This document shows positions 21,723 through 32,650 of a stretch of DNA of 58,000 nucleotides, piece by piece. The notes beneath the pieces were generated by a model. The model worked only from the letters and a program-made list of their open reading frames with translations. It was not told the DNA's origin and did not search any database. Within the stretch, counting starts at the first letter, position 1; the number at the start of each line of letters is the position of its first letter. Source of the stretch: Cryptomeria japonica (lineage: Eukaryota; Streptophyta; Pinopsida; Cupressales; Cupressaceae); assembly GCF_030272615.1 (NCBI RefSeq), contig NC_081414.1:309877164-309935163 (forward strand), in the 5' to 3' direction. Position numbers and translations under genes: made by a program.

Positions 21723-24700
21723 TTACAAATAAACACAAAAGAAACAAAGTTCATCCAACAACTGATTTATCTTCCTCATATTTAGCTCATTTTCTTCATA
21801 TAGAATTGAGACTACTTTAGACAACAATGAACTAACTTTAGATTTCCATTGATCTAGTGACTTTGGATTGCCCTTATAATCCATTATGTTTGGCAATACC
21901 TTGCACTGCATATGCTCAATCATCTTCAACTTTTGCTCCAATTGTGCTTTCAACTTCTTGAAAGATGACATTGCCTCGTCAAGGATATTCACATGATTAA
22001 ATGTCTCCTTTAGTTCACATGGCTTGTTACTATCATTCTTTGACATCTTAATCATGTCATATAAAATTTGAGTTCTATTTAGCCACTTTTTCTTGACTAG
22101 ATCTAGTTGCTGCATATCTTGGTTGTACTTCAATTTTACATCTACAAGGTCACAATACTCCTTGTAAGTATCATCAATGCCGAGATTTATCTTTGACAAC
22201 CTATGACTGATCAGACTAGTCACTATCTCCACTATGAATTTCTTTTTTTAAGTCCTCTCCAATTCATCTTTCAATTCTTTTACCTTAATCACCAAGGAAT
22301 CCCTTTCCACAAACTTAGACATTGAAGTTGTAGGAGCTTGGATGACTAGGACTATGCTTGCCTCCAATATTTGAATCTTTCAGAGTAGCTTTTGATTTTC
22401 AATCACTTGCTGCATATGCTTCTCCTTAAAAGTCTCATAATCTGCATACAATTTATCATTGATTGTGTTGTTGAACAAAGAAGTGTTCACCATCAAGTTT
22501 GTTGCCTTAGGAGTTGAAGTATTGATCACCCTCTTGATTATTACACTCCCTTTGAATTGATCATAGTTTTAAAAATAATTTGGCTTGTCAGTGTTTGGTG
22601 ACAAATACCATACTAACCACAATCTAAAATTGGGATTGAAGATTGAACCTAATAGATCCTCCTCCATCTCTTCGTCTAAATTATATATTGTGTTTTGTTC
22701 CTTGTAGTATAAAATGCCAAAGCATTTGCAATATCCCATCTAGACATGCATTTTTCACCTTCTGCTTGCCTTGTTCAGGAGTGATGTTTTTAGCCTAGAA
22801 ATCAAATACTTTATCACTTCCTCACTTATCCATTCGCTCAGAAGGTGGCCTCTTATTTATTTTTTCTTCACGTTTCACTTGGTACTCTTCTCTTCTCCTT
22901 GTGATCACAAAATCTTGAAATTCTTGTGTTTTCTCAATTTCATCATCACTGATGAATTGATTTCAAGCATGAGGCATTACATCCCCAACATGATCATTTT
23001 CAATCTTCAAGTTCTCAAGGGCTCTATTTGAGGGCATTACATGAACAACTTCTTTTATTCTTTTCCCTATTGGAGATGAAGTTGTGGATGGATAGTGTGA
23101 CCTCTTCGTCTTGTACTACCTCTGAGGTGCTTTGAGTTTCTCCAACATCAATAATCTTCATCCCCTTCTCCTTCACAAGCCGCTCTTCAATTCTCACCTT
23201 TTTGGTAGGGCGTTCTTTAGAAACAACAGGTCATTTCCCTTTCTTGACAAATTCTCTATCCAATAAGGCCTGAGCACTAAGTAGTAGCTTCTAAATATTC
23301 ACTAGGTAATCGAGTTCATCACTAAAAAATATAGGGAAATCAAGCTCCCTTTCCCTTCTAATGGCTTCAACTATTTGCACCATATTCCACTTTTTTCTCC
23401 TTTCATACACTTCTTTAATTGTTGTGCAATTTTTAATAATATCTTCATCATCCAAAGGCTCATGTTTGAAGTCAGGTTCTAGAGACTTAAGATATCCTTT
23501 TGAATCATAATTTATGAACTTCTCAAGCCTCATTTTGTATGGCTTCAAAGATGAGTACAATTGGTCCAAGGCATCCTTATTTGCAGTAGAGAAATATTCA
23601 AACTTACATTATATTGGAAACAACAAAGGCTTATGTGGATTCCTAAAGAATATATGATCCATTTCACTTAATTGCCACACAAATTCTAAGGAAGAAATCC
23701 TCCAAGGCACACATTTGGGAAACACGTGAGGTTGCACTGGAGTCCCATACACCCTGATAGTAGTAATCTTGGAGTGGAGAAACCAGTCTCCGCAATTATG
23801 TGAAATACCAAGATCCTTTCTTCTCTCTGCAAGTCTGATGAAGTCTATCACATCTTGTGGTATTATCACCTCTGGTATTACAAATTAGCTCAACACCTTT
23901 TGAACAAAGTGTTGCTCAAATGTGATAAAATCTGAATGGGCACAATTTGTATCCCAAACATAGGTCCAACGTTGGATCGACAAGTCTCTTCCTTGGGTAT
24001 CTTGCATCTTGAGTTGTAGAGCAATATGTTACAACTTCTTTCCACTCCATAAAATCATATGGAAAATGAGAGAGTACCATCTAAATTAAAATTTTCCATG
24101 TTAGCTTTGGCTTTAACAAAGCTCTCATGTATCTTCAACTCTAAATATTGTGCAAAGTCAAACTCTGTGTTCTTCATCATATCCTAAATTGCCGTAGCTA
24201 CACAAATCATATCAATAGTCATCCTATCTTTTACATATTCACATAACACTTGAATAGAATAGTGTATGTCTTCACAAAGTAATCTTCAAACGTGTCAACA
24301 GAGAAAGGCACATTTTCAAAATTTGAAATTAGAATTGGCCTTCTATTAAGACCCTTCCATCTACTTTGGAATCGAATTAGCTCAACACATTTTGTCATGG
24401 ACCTTGTGATTCCTTTCCATTTCTTTCAAGTCAAGCTTTGGAAATTTTTCTTTGCTCAAAGCAAAGTAATATGAAATGATAATCTTGTCAATGCTAATTA
24501 TCTCTTGTACAATTGCAACAATTATTGATTTCCTACCCACATAATATCTCTACACAAAGATTCTCATGAAGTATGCATCAATGAACACATTTGGTACTAT
24601 GAGATTTCCAAGATGAAGCTCCCATATATTTCTCATGGGGATCTTTGCACCCCTCTTCTGGTACCAATGTTGAAACATATCCCAACCTAGCTCTGAAATT

Positions 24701-24840
24701 TTGGCATCTTTGACCCCACGGAGACCATCCCACAGTCTGTCTTTTGGGCCACCTAATCCACATATTGGCAATGGAGCTCTCTTTCAATTCAATTACTTGA
24801 TGAGATCCTCATCCATATTCCTTGGAGGCTTCCTACTCAT
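21723..24840 (-). pseudogene. LTR-embedded accessory ORF, 5'-LTR copy
   Basis: A long minus-strand protein of roughly 900-1000 codons, decayed by stops and frameshifts. It starts at ATG 24840 (MSRKPPRNMDEDLIK). Blocks in order: a GGPKDRLWDGL segment with LGWDMFQHWYQKRG (24771-24550); a helical region with DMMKNTEFDFAQYLELKIHE near 24150; MIIPQDVIDFIRLAERRKDL onward (23869-23609); MDQLYSSLKPYKMRLEKF onward (23569-23291); a Lys/Arg-rich patch near 23230-23170; and a 169-codon coiled-coil C-terminus (22232-21723). I do not recognise the family, and no pol motif is present. The 3' LTR carries the same ORF, so it was present at the last transposition. It resembles the ORF at 52485-54709 in layout. 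Confidence 0.6.
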
Positions 24841-25837
24841 CTTGGCTAGTTAGGTTCTTGCACTCTACAACAAGGGTTAACAAAAATCCTCTCTAACAAT
24901 GTCTAGTTTGCTTCTACTGTTCACAGTTGAAAAAACACACAATTTTAACCAAAATCACAATAGAGATCGAGGAAATGATTAACTCATTAGTTGAATTACA
25001 CTCAACTCAATGTTGTATGCAAAAGCCTAATTGTTTTGACAACTTTTCTCAGAGCTCAAAATGGTTAATTTCGACAAGTGCAAATGATTCAGTAGAGTGA
25101 AAAAGTCTTGAAGATTCTTATAATTGACTGCAACAATTATTAAGATACTTCAGTCATCTCACCATTTACTCCATTCATCTAAGCAAATAATCCATATTAG
25201 TAAGTGTTTTCCATTTTAAACAAGGTCCATTGATCTACAACAGTTGCACACAAATAGATGGGTACGATTAAAATATTAATCTCCTTTTTAGAGTTTATTA
25301 AGATGTGTTCTGTACTGGGCTCCACCCGAACACGTGTCATAATTGCGTAATGTTAGGGGTGTGACTAGGCTCTGAAATCTCTTTATTTGCAAGGCTTCAA
25401 TCCAATAAGAATGTGTGAACATTCTCCAACGTGCCTCCAACCTCCAATGGGCCTATTGTTGATTAGATGATTTGTGTGCTTCTGGGGGATTGATAGTTCT
25501 GACATGCCAAATGGCCACAATTTCACATCAGCCATTGATTTGGCTTCCAAAAGACTTAAGAAATATTTGCACTAGGACATAGGAAAAAATAGCAACTAGG
25601 TGAACAAGTTGCTAGGTAAAGGGGGCCGATGACTGGCGGGACTGACAAGACACAAAGTTATAATTTAAAACTGACAACCTTTTATCACTTTTCAATTTCA
25701 AATTAGAAGACATGGTTTAAGGAATACAATAGACCTAGCAACCAAAGGTTTTAGGGTTTAGGACCAAATTGACCTTCTACCGGACACAAACCAAGGAAAA
25801 ATAAGGCAATACGACACAAAAGTTTGAGGTGCAACCA

Positions 25838-26015
25838 AAGACTATAATTAAAATTTGTTGAAGTAGCTTTTAAATTGGATGACAAGCTTGACTTATGCGT
25901 CATGCTCATTTCCTAAGGTGTTGGTTTCCACCTCTTCAGGTTCAACTTGGTCTTCTCCTGTGCATTGCACTTGTCTCTTGTCTGATTCTCTCATTGTCCC
26001 TTCTATGGTTATTTT
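25838..26015 (-). other. flanking fragment, possible polyprotein remnant
   Basis: On the minus strand a short open stretch contains GTMRESDKRQVQCTGEDQVE and an acidic VETNTLGNEHDA before a stop. It appears to continue in frame with 27704-27760 if the solo LTR is removed. No family is assigned. Confidence 0.3.
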
Positions 26016-27703
26016 TGGACACAATGGATCACTGAGAGGGGGCTCAATTATTGATTTAAATAATTTTTACTTAATCAGAGCTCTACCAGTTCAATATGAA
26101 ATAAACAAAATGCAAACCGATTACCAAAGCAATGCAAACAAGGTATGTAGGAGAAATATCTAAAAGATTAATACAACACACACATGAAGATGCAACACAT
26201 AGCACCAGATGTACGAGGAAAACCCAATGTGGGAAACACCTCGGCGATAATAGTTGCTGGAGATCTTATGCTCCAATCTAGCCTCACAATGAAAAGATCT
26301 GATTAAAATTTTTAGGAAACCAACCCAAGGAGCACCAACCCCTGATTTATGAGCCCCAACTCAAAGGGACACCAACCCCTACACAATTTATGGGCTACAA
26401 CCTAAAGGAGCTACAACCCCTGCACCAAGCACCTACTCAGTGAAAACAATATAAAAACTTAGATACAAAAATGAGATCCCTGTTGCAAATGCAATTTTAC
26501 AACCCTTCAAAGCTTTGCACTACCAGTTTCTATCTTACCGGTTTGTGTTAAGTCAACACACATTGCAACTTAGCCTTTTTGCTGGTTCTAACTCTGCTAA
26601 ATCTTCTCTCCCTCTGTTCTGCTGAATTCAACTCACACTTGGTCACTCTCTATCAGGTATTGCTTCTTTCGGTTTGTCACCTGTGTGTTCTATGCTCACT
26701 TTGCCAGTTTGTTCCTTACACCAGTTTACCCTGCTTCTCCTTACCAGTAAAATATTCACTCACAAGTACTTCAAGTGTTTATCTATTCAGATCTCAAACA
26801 ACAATTTCACTCCATCCTTTACCCTTCAACAACAACCCTATCTATCTTAGGTCGTCATGTTTAAACTGAAGCTTTCTCGCCAAGAATCAATTGAAATAGA
26901 GGGCGACTAGGGTTGTGTCTTCGACCAACGAGCCATCCCATATCCAATCAAATCTCCTTAAATGATGTCTCAGAGATGTTTGCCTATACATCACTGCCAA
27001 CATCGTGCCTTCCAGTGCACGCCTTCCATCTTTAACAATCTTCATTTAATCTGTCGGCTCATCTTTTGGTCAATCGCCATAAATGGTTCGATGATTTACC
27101 ATTTTCGATCTGTATCTAGACATCCTTCATCGAATAATGCAATCCATAGATCTGATCAGATACGTCCTGCCTCGAGCCGTAACCCCTCTGCAACTTGACC
27201 CATAATAGTCAAAATCAACATTAAATGTTGACCAACTACTAGCTACCTCACCATCATGACACTTCACTGACCTTAGCGAGCTTGCCACTTCAACTCCACG
27301 TGGCATCCCTGTTGGTATCCATCTGAGCTTAGATCTTTGTGTCAGTTCAGACAGAATCATCGACCAAACACACAACTGGTGCACACCTACCAGACATCTA
27401 ACCCTACCGGTAAAACCTTCTCCTACTAATCGACAACATACACTACACTGATAGCTCAACTTCACCTCTGGTGGTTTGTGATCTCTTTGACAATCTGCCT
27501 CTTCATCACAAACATTATCACAAACAAACAACCAACCTTCATACTGGCTACAACTTGTCATGCCAACACACAACTTCATATCACCTCTTACCGGTGATGT
27601 CATTGACATTCTCAATACCTTCTTGTGTTCCACCATACTGGTTGACATGCCCTACCGGTAGCCTGCAATACCGGTTGATATCAATGACAACTCAATGCCA
27701 ACA
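26016..27703 (-). repeat. solo LTR of the gag-only/copia-like family (1.7 kb)
   Basis: On the minus strand it starts TGTTGGCATTGAG and ends with a TG/CA-consistent terminus at 26016. It carries the family signatures in the same order as the LTR at 5410: ACCGGT-rich body, repeated GGGGTTG units (26330-26440), the CGAGGTGTTTCCCACATTGGG block (26222-26252) and CCCCCTCTCAGTG near the end. There is no primer site or polypurine tract beside it, and the flanks ATTTT and ATTGT match at four of five bases, so it is a solo LTR. Open frames on the plus strand here are fortuitous. Confidence 0.75.
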
Positions 27704-28011
27704 ATTGTTGATTCTCGAGTGGGGGAGTCACCATTTTTTTCCCATGATAATATGGGGTCCTAGACGATTGTATTTCTTGGAAAGTGGTTTGTAGGAGGAA
27801 AGGTTCTTTTTCTCCTATCTCTCTTTCATGTATTGTGAATTTAAATTCTACAAATTAGGGCCAGGACCCTTGTTTCCCACCACTTATTTGCTCTGGTTGA
27901 AAGCCTTTTAGATTCTAGTTTGTCGTTTTACCAATCACATGGCTTGTGAGATTCTCCTTATTTGACTTGATGGTTGTTCTGTAATGGGTTCGGGCCCTTC
28001 TTGTGCTTATC
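27704..28011. other. flank, possible LINE 3' end fragment
   Basis: A 300-base stretch ending GGGTTCGGGCCCTTCTTGTG just before the chromovirus gag begins abruptly. The wording recalls the 3' end of plant L1-type elements, but no RT motif or poly(A) is seen. Low confidence. Confidence 0.25.
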
Positions 28012-28430
28012 TAATCAAAACTTGAGGCAAACAAAACTTAGAATCAAAATTTATATAGAGGATGTCTACAAGATTTTCATATAATTGAGCTACCATTAGA
28101 CGAATCAAAAGGTGACAAGACATGTGAATACATTGAGGTTCAAGATCTAGTGTGAATTGAGCTTGTTGAATATTGACATTATGGAGGAAACTTACTTGTT
28201 TTTCTTGGAAGTCAAAGAATTGTCTAGGAGACAACATAATAGAGGAAAAGGATTATTTTATAGACGAGAAGGCCAATGAAATAGCAATAGAGGCAATATT
28301 ATGAGAACATAGAAGCAATTTCATCTAGAGGAATTACTAGAGCTTGCATTTGATGTGGCCAAATGGGTCATATAGTTTTTGAAGGATCTCAAGAGTTTGA
28401 ATGAAGGGCATGGAGACAATGAGGTTGGTG
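28012..28430 (+). pseudogene. chromovirus gag C-terminus with zinc knuckle (5'-truncated)
   Basis: Plus-strand gypsy gag that starts abruptly. It shows the helix before the knuckle near 28190-28260, an Arg/Gly-rich stretch (28240-28330) and a zinc knuckle at about 28345-28400 reading C-I-stop-C-G-Q-M-G-H-I-V-F-E-G. The TGA replaces an expected sense codon and the last Cys is Gly. The 5' half of gag and the 5' LTR are not found upstream, so the element is truncated near 28012. Confidence 0.6.
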
Positions 28431-28559
28431 TTAATCTTTTAGAAGTTATCAAGGAGTTTCTTTATTGAGGAACCATAGGAAGCAAAAACGTTCATGATAA
28501 AAAGGGTTTTGTTGAAATTCCATAGTGAACAATGGACTTGTTCATAGGAGAATAATCAT

Positions 28560-28970
28560 TTGAGCATTGGATGTTTCCAAAGGAAAATGTTTCAAAGTCA
28601 TCATTGATAGTACATGCATGAACAATCTTGTATTTTTAGAGATGGTAAAAAAACGTAGCTTAAATAACTCAACATACCAAAATACTTATTAGGTTTCATG
28701 GTTCTAGAAAGATCAATGTGTGGTAGTGAAAGAATAATGCCTCACGAGCTTCAAGATTAGCTCCTATGGTTATGAGGTTTGGTGTGATGTCATGCCTATG
28801 GATGTGCATGTTTTGATTAGGAGCTCATGATCATTTGATGGAGAAGTTATACATGGTGGTATGGTTAACAACCACACCCTAATGAAGGATGACAAGAAAT
28901 ATTACTTGAGTCCAATGAAGGAACATGATAAGTTCTCTAGAATCAAGAGTAATGTTGGTCAATTGTAAAG
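28560..28970 (+). pseudogene. chromovirus aspartic protease, decayed
   Basis: The plus-strand reading GKCFKVIIDSTCMNNLVF covers the catalytic loop, with Asp-Ser-Thr where Asp-Ser-Gly is expected. It is followed by EVWCDVMPMDVHVLI and FDGEVIHGG, the standard C-terminal part of chromovirus proteases. Several stops and one frame change are present. It lies between the gag knuckle and the RT of the same element. Confidence 0.7.
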
Positions 28971-29289
28971 AATTCCTTAGTGGGTTCTATACATAAGATG
29001 CGAGTTGTACAATTAATTCTATACGTAAGAATTGAATTGTGAGCTAATTATAGAAGCAAAAAGGTTGCTTGAAGACTTGAAGGATATTGTGTCAAATAGT
29101 TCTTGATGGGGTTGCTTACATAATGATTATCATAGAGAACGAGGAAATAAATAGATAGGTTGAAAGTTTGAGAGACTAAACAATAAATAGTTTGAGTTCA
29201 TGTATAGTATCACTTGTATTGGCACCTTACAAAGGAGGGAAGTGTTGTATGTGTACAAAATTTTAAGCCATATATAAGATCATCAAATA

Positions 29290-29612
29290 ATAATTTTTAT
29301 GATCTAGGGTGCATGATTGGATGGATTACTCAAGTGGAACCAAGTGCTTCATGGAGGTAGATTTGATGAGCGGATACCCTTAGTTCAAGATGAGGTGATG
29401 AGTGGAAGAGTATGTTTAAGACTAAGTATGGCTTGCATGAGTGGCTTGTCATAATTATAGGTAATAAAGCAATTTATTGAAAAAATTGTGTGTTTATTTT
29501 GATGTATTTCTTATTTCTAGTAGGACTAAGAAACACCTAAAACATATGAAGCAAGTTGTACACAAGTTAAAGGAGGATAAATTATTTTTGATTAAGATAA
29601 ATTGGTTTTGAA
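29290..29612 (+). pseudogene. chromovirus reverse transcriptase, first part
   Basis: Reading blocks: VDLMSGYP (29360), EEW-like/MFKTKYGLHEWLV (29405-29450), the catalytic loop at 29495-29506 reading Tyr-Phe-Asp-Val instead of Tyr-x-Asp-Asp, then SSRTKKHLKHMKQVVHKLKE to about 29600. The second catalytic Asp is lost and stops are frequent. The reading breaks at about 29612 and resumes at about 31830 after a 2.2 kb insert. It is part of the same element as the RNase H at 32110-32480. Confidence 0.7.
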
Positions 29613-30179
29613 AGGACTATAAACCTTGTACATTAGATACAATGGCTCAAAGCCAACAAATCAAAATCTTAGATGAGACAAATATTGAAAAACTACAATT
29701 AAGCTATCAAATAAGATAAAAAACAAGTGGAACTACTAAGTCAATCATAAAATAAAATTTAAGGATCCAACCTACACAATGCTAGACCCTTCACCATTTA
29801 AACCTCACACCCTTAATAGTGATGCTTGATTGAGATATAGATTTTGGAATACCTTTATTCCATGTTTGAACAATTGTCTAAGAAATGTTAACTTTCAAGT
29901 CTTCAAATTTGGGAGAAGAGGAGGGCTATCCCATTAGAGTGCCCAATCAAGGGTGGAATATAAGCAAAAAAATAAATTTTAGCAAGAGATTCCACATGAT
30001 GAACTACTACATCAAGTGTTGTGTCAGACTTGCTAATAGTAACTGATGAAGTAGGACAACCTAAGCCATGACAATTGCAACAAAAACTATTCTAGGAAAT
30101 TACTCACCAAAAGGAGAACAAGGAGAGGCAAATTATCATCCTAAGAAAACTTATCATCCTTAGAGGAACCATCCACTAG

Positions 30180-31010
30180 AGAGTTAGCAAAGTTATAGTC
30201 ACATGATTTTTATGGCATCCCTCCACAATGTAGTTGCACCCTTGTATTTAGAGAGTTGTTAATTAGAGATAGGTTTTCAATGACAAAACATCATATATAG
30301 TTGAAGGGGAGACCCTCATAGTCAAAAGATTAAGTCCAAGGCCTCTCCACCACCATCATGTTGGAGATATCTATATCCATTTGAAAAAAAGAAAACATAG
30401 AGTAATCCATGAACTAAGTGGTAGGGTGAACCTTAAAGAAATGGACAATAACATTATAAATGGTATCATAGTAGGAATCTTCCCAAAATTGGAGAAGAAG
30501 ATTTAAAAGCCTAACCCAAACTAGCTGATGCTAAGAGGTTCTGAGAAGGGGTTGAAGGAGGTATAGAAAAGCTTGAGAAAAATGGTGTGTTCTCCCCATA
30601 TCCATAACCTACTATTGAGCATCAAATATTTATTTTCTTAAAAAAAAAATTCACTATGAAGAAGCCCCTGACACAAGGAAAAAGCTTGATCTTATTGACA
30701 ATGAAAGTCTCCCAAGATTCTAGAGCTAGGTTTTGTAAATAAAAGGGACAACCATAAGTTCAATTTTTAGGTCAAACCTTGATAAGGACAAATCTTTGTT
30801 TTTAAACATATCCTCTCCACCAACCACAACTTGGAAAGTTTGAGAATAGGGAAGGGGCCATATTTTTCATGGATAGAATGGAAAACATGAACCACGACCT
30901 CACAATAGTTGCATAAGATTGTGAGGAACCATGGACCCATCCTAATAGAGCCTTTGCACCATCATGATTGTAACCAAGAATCACCAAAACCATCACCAAT
31001 GCCAACACTA
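30180..31010 (-). pseudogene. L1-type LINE ORF1 (DUF4283-like), decayed
   Basis: The minus-strand reading includes IVRSWFMFSILSMKNMAPSL, then VWVRLLNLLLQFWEDSYYD (about 30530-30470), then ERPWT and FDYEGLPFNYI with a degenerate Cys/His tail. This order matches the DUF4283 RNA-binding domain plus zinc knuckle of plant LINE ORF1/gag-like proteins, which coat LINE RNA. There are many stops. The knuckle has lost most of its Cys residues. Confidence 0.5.
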
Positions 31011-31466
31011 TTGCAAAAATGTTTTTATCTTAGATTCCAATATTTGAATTCTTTCCAAGATGATGAGGCATAAATGGTGGAGTAGAGCCACAAATAGACT
31101 CACCCACAACCATAAGGAACAAATCATAGCTAGGAGAATAAACAAAACTTCCAAAATTGTGATCAGTTGAATCATAGGCAACAATTCCCATATCAGACAC
31201 TAAAACCATTACCATGTCAACATCATTGCCAAATAATGCTTATTTTTTGTATCAATAATAAAATGTCACTATAATAAGGAGACATTCATGTTGGAGGAGC
31301 AGAGCCACAAACCAACATAGCCTCAACCATACATATAAGATCACAAGTAGGCTCAACCAGAGGGATAAATCTCGTTGGTGATCCTCAAAAGTTTCACATA
31401 GCTTAGGGGCCCATATTGTATAGAGGCTTGCAATAAACAATAATGTGAGGTTATTAAAGTACATAC

Positions 31467-31530
31467 ACACACATACTTACATATACACACATATACACAC
31501 ATATACATATACATATGTATATGCATATGT
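31467..31530. repeat. microsatellite, ACATAC-type
   Basis: Imperfect repeat of ACACATAC/ATATACAT units. Short open frames across it are low-complexity artefacts. Confidence 0.8.
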
Positions 31531-31765
31531 TATTACATACACAAATTTGTAGTAGTTTACATTCTTTTTGATGGTGAAGGGTAGATGTAAAGAATTTAAG
31601 GGCAATGTATTTAAATGTAGTTGGGATGATGGACACAAGCTGCAAATATATATACAAACATATTGAACAATGATGGAATTGAGGATGTATGCGACTAATT
31701 TGAGGGCATATGTACACAAATAAACCAACATCATTTACATCATAATACTTTAAATGGTCTTGTTC

Positions 31766-31836
31766 ATAAATATACATATGTATATACATATACATATATA
31801 TGTATATACATATACATATATATGTATATACATAGT
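31766..31836. repeat. microsatellite of ATACAT/ATATGT units
   Basis: Alternating ATACATATACATATATATGT blocks, the core repeated twice and self-complementary. It lies at the right edge of the LINE-like insert. Confidence 0.85.
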
Positions 31837-32650
31837 TCATTTGAAATTAGAATTGGTATATGTCAGATTAGTGATCATGAATGAGTTTTTGAAAATTGAT
31901 TCAAAGATGATGAAAAGCATTTTAGACTCGTCAACCCAAGAGTATGTTTGCAAAAAGGAGCTTTCTTGATTTGATTATCTTTTATATAAAGTTTAATGAA
32001 AATTTCAATAGAATTGGTCCTTTTATTCCATGACCATGAGAGCGATTCATATAGAGTTCATATGGACCATTGTAGTTGAGTGAACTTTCAGTTATTGAAG
32101 AAGTCTAAGAAATTAGGTTTGGTGTTATTTTGATTCAAAAAAGTTGAGATAGATTGTGATGCAAGTGGGAAAACCATTAGAGCAGTGTTGAGCCAAGAGG
32201 AGCAACACATTGCCTAATTTAGTGAGAAACTTAATGATGCTAAGAGAAAGTACTCCATTAATGATTAATAATTTTATTTCATTATCCAAATATTGAATAA
32301 GTTGAGGCATTGTTTGCTTCCCAAGGATTTGATGTTGAATATAGATCATTAGATTTCCTTGTATATCAACAAGCAAGGGAAGTTGAATCAACAACACAAG
32401 AATTTGGATTTCTTGCAGAGCTACTCATTTGTATTGAAGCATATGAGTGGGAGTAGTAACAAGATAGTTCACTACTTCATAGACTTATTTCAATGTCTAT
32501 TTTAGGCACATTGCCAAGGAAGCTCACTACCTCGTAGACTTGCAAGTTAAGGCGCATTGTCCCAAGACAAGACACAAGGACTTGTAGAATAAAGATGACT
32601 TCTTTATGGAAAGAGACAATGCCACATTTATCAAAACATAACAATGAGCA
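31830..32650 (+). pseudogene. chromovirus RT C-terminus and RNase H
   Basis: Continuation of the RT at 29290-29612. It reads ELVYVRLVIMNEFLKIDSKM with a following MMKSILDSST, then a decayed connection with NENFNRIGPFIP (32000-32030). RNase H follows: VEIDCDASGKTIRAVLSQEE (32115-32205), FSEKLNDAKRKYSIND, and a KLNQQHKNLDFLQSYSFVLK stretch near 32400. These are standard chromovirus RNase H blocks; the first catalytic Asp in the CDAS motif is present. Downstream, integrase is not recognisable beyond about 32650. Confidence 0.7.

Larger units (their letters stand above)
20440..25837 (-). repeat. 5' LTR of the Tat/Ogre-like element (about 5.4 kb, carries an ORF)
   Basis: On the minus strand it starts TGGTTGCACC at 25837 and ends ACCAACA at 20440, beside the primer site. 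Its first 2.1 kb is duplicated at 2031-1 beyond the integrase, as an LTR pair should be. At 5.4 kb it is large but within the range known for Ogre-type elements. What is unusual is that more than half of it is occupied by a long decayed ORF. The flank after 25837 reads AAGAC; the matching target copy would lie outside the window. Confidence 0.7.
29613..31829 (-). mobile_element. LINE-like insertion in the chromovirus RT
   Basis: A 2.2 kb block splits the RT reading. Left of it the protein ends ...KEDKLFLIKINWF and right of it continues HLKLELVYVRLVIM, which together fit one RT thumb region. The block contains a minus-strand L1-type ORF1 remnant (30180-31010), a duplicated segment and microsatellites. 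No ORF2 (endonuclease/RT) was found and no clear target duplication, so the edges are approximate and it may be composite. Confidence 0.5.

Noticed and set aside
26579-27794. Plus-strand open frames of 78-107 codons and a minus-strand frame of 173 codons
   Set aside because: They lie inside the solo LTR, whose family members show no conserved frame here. They are fortuitous.
31454-31840. Tyr/Ile/Cys-rich 128-codon minus-strand frame
   Set aside because: Mostly microsatellite translation.
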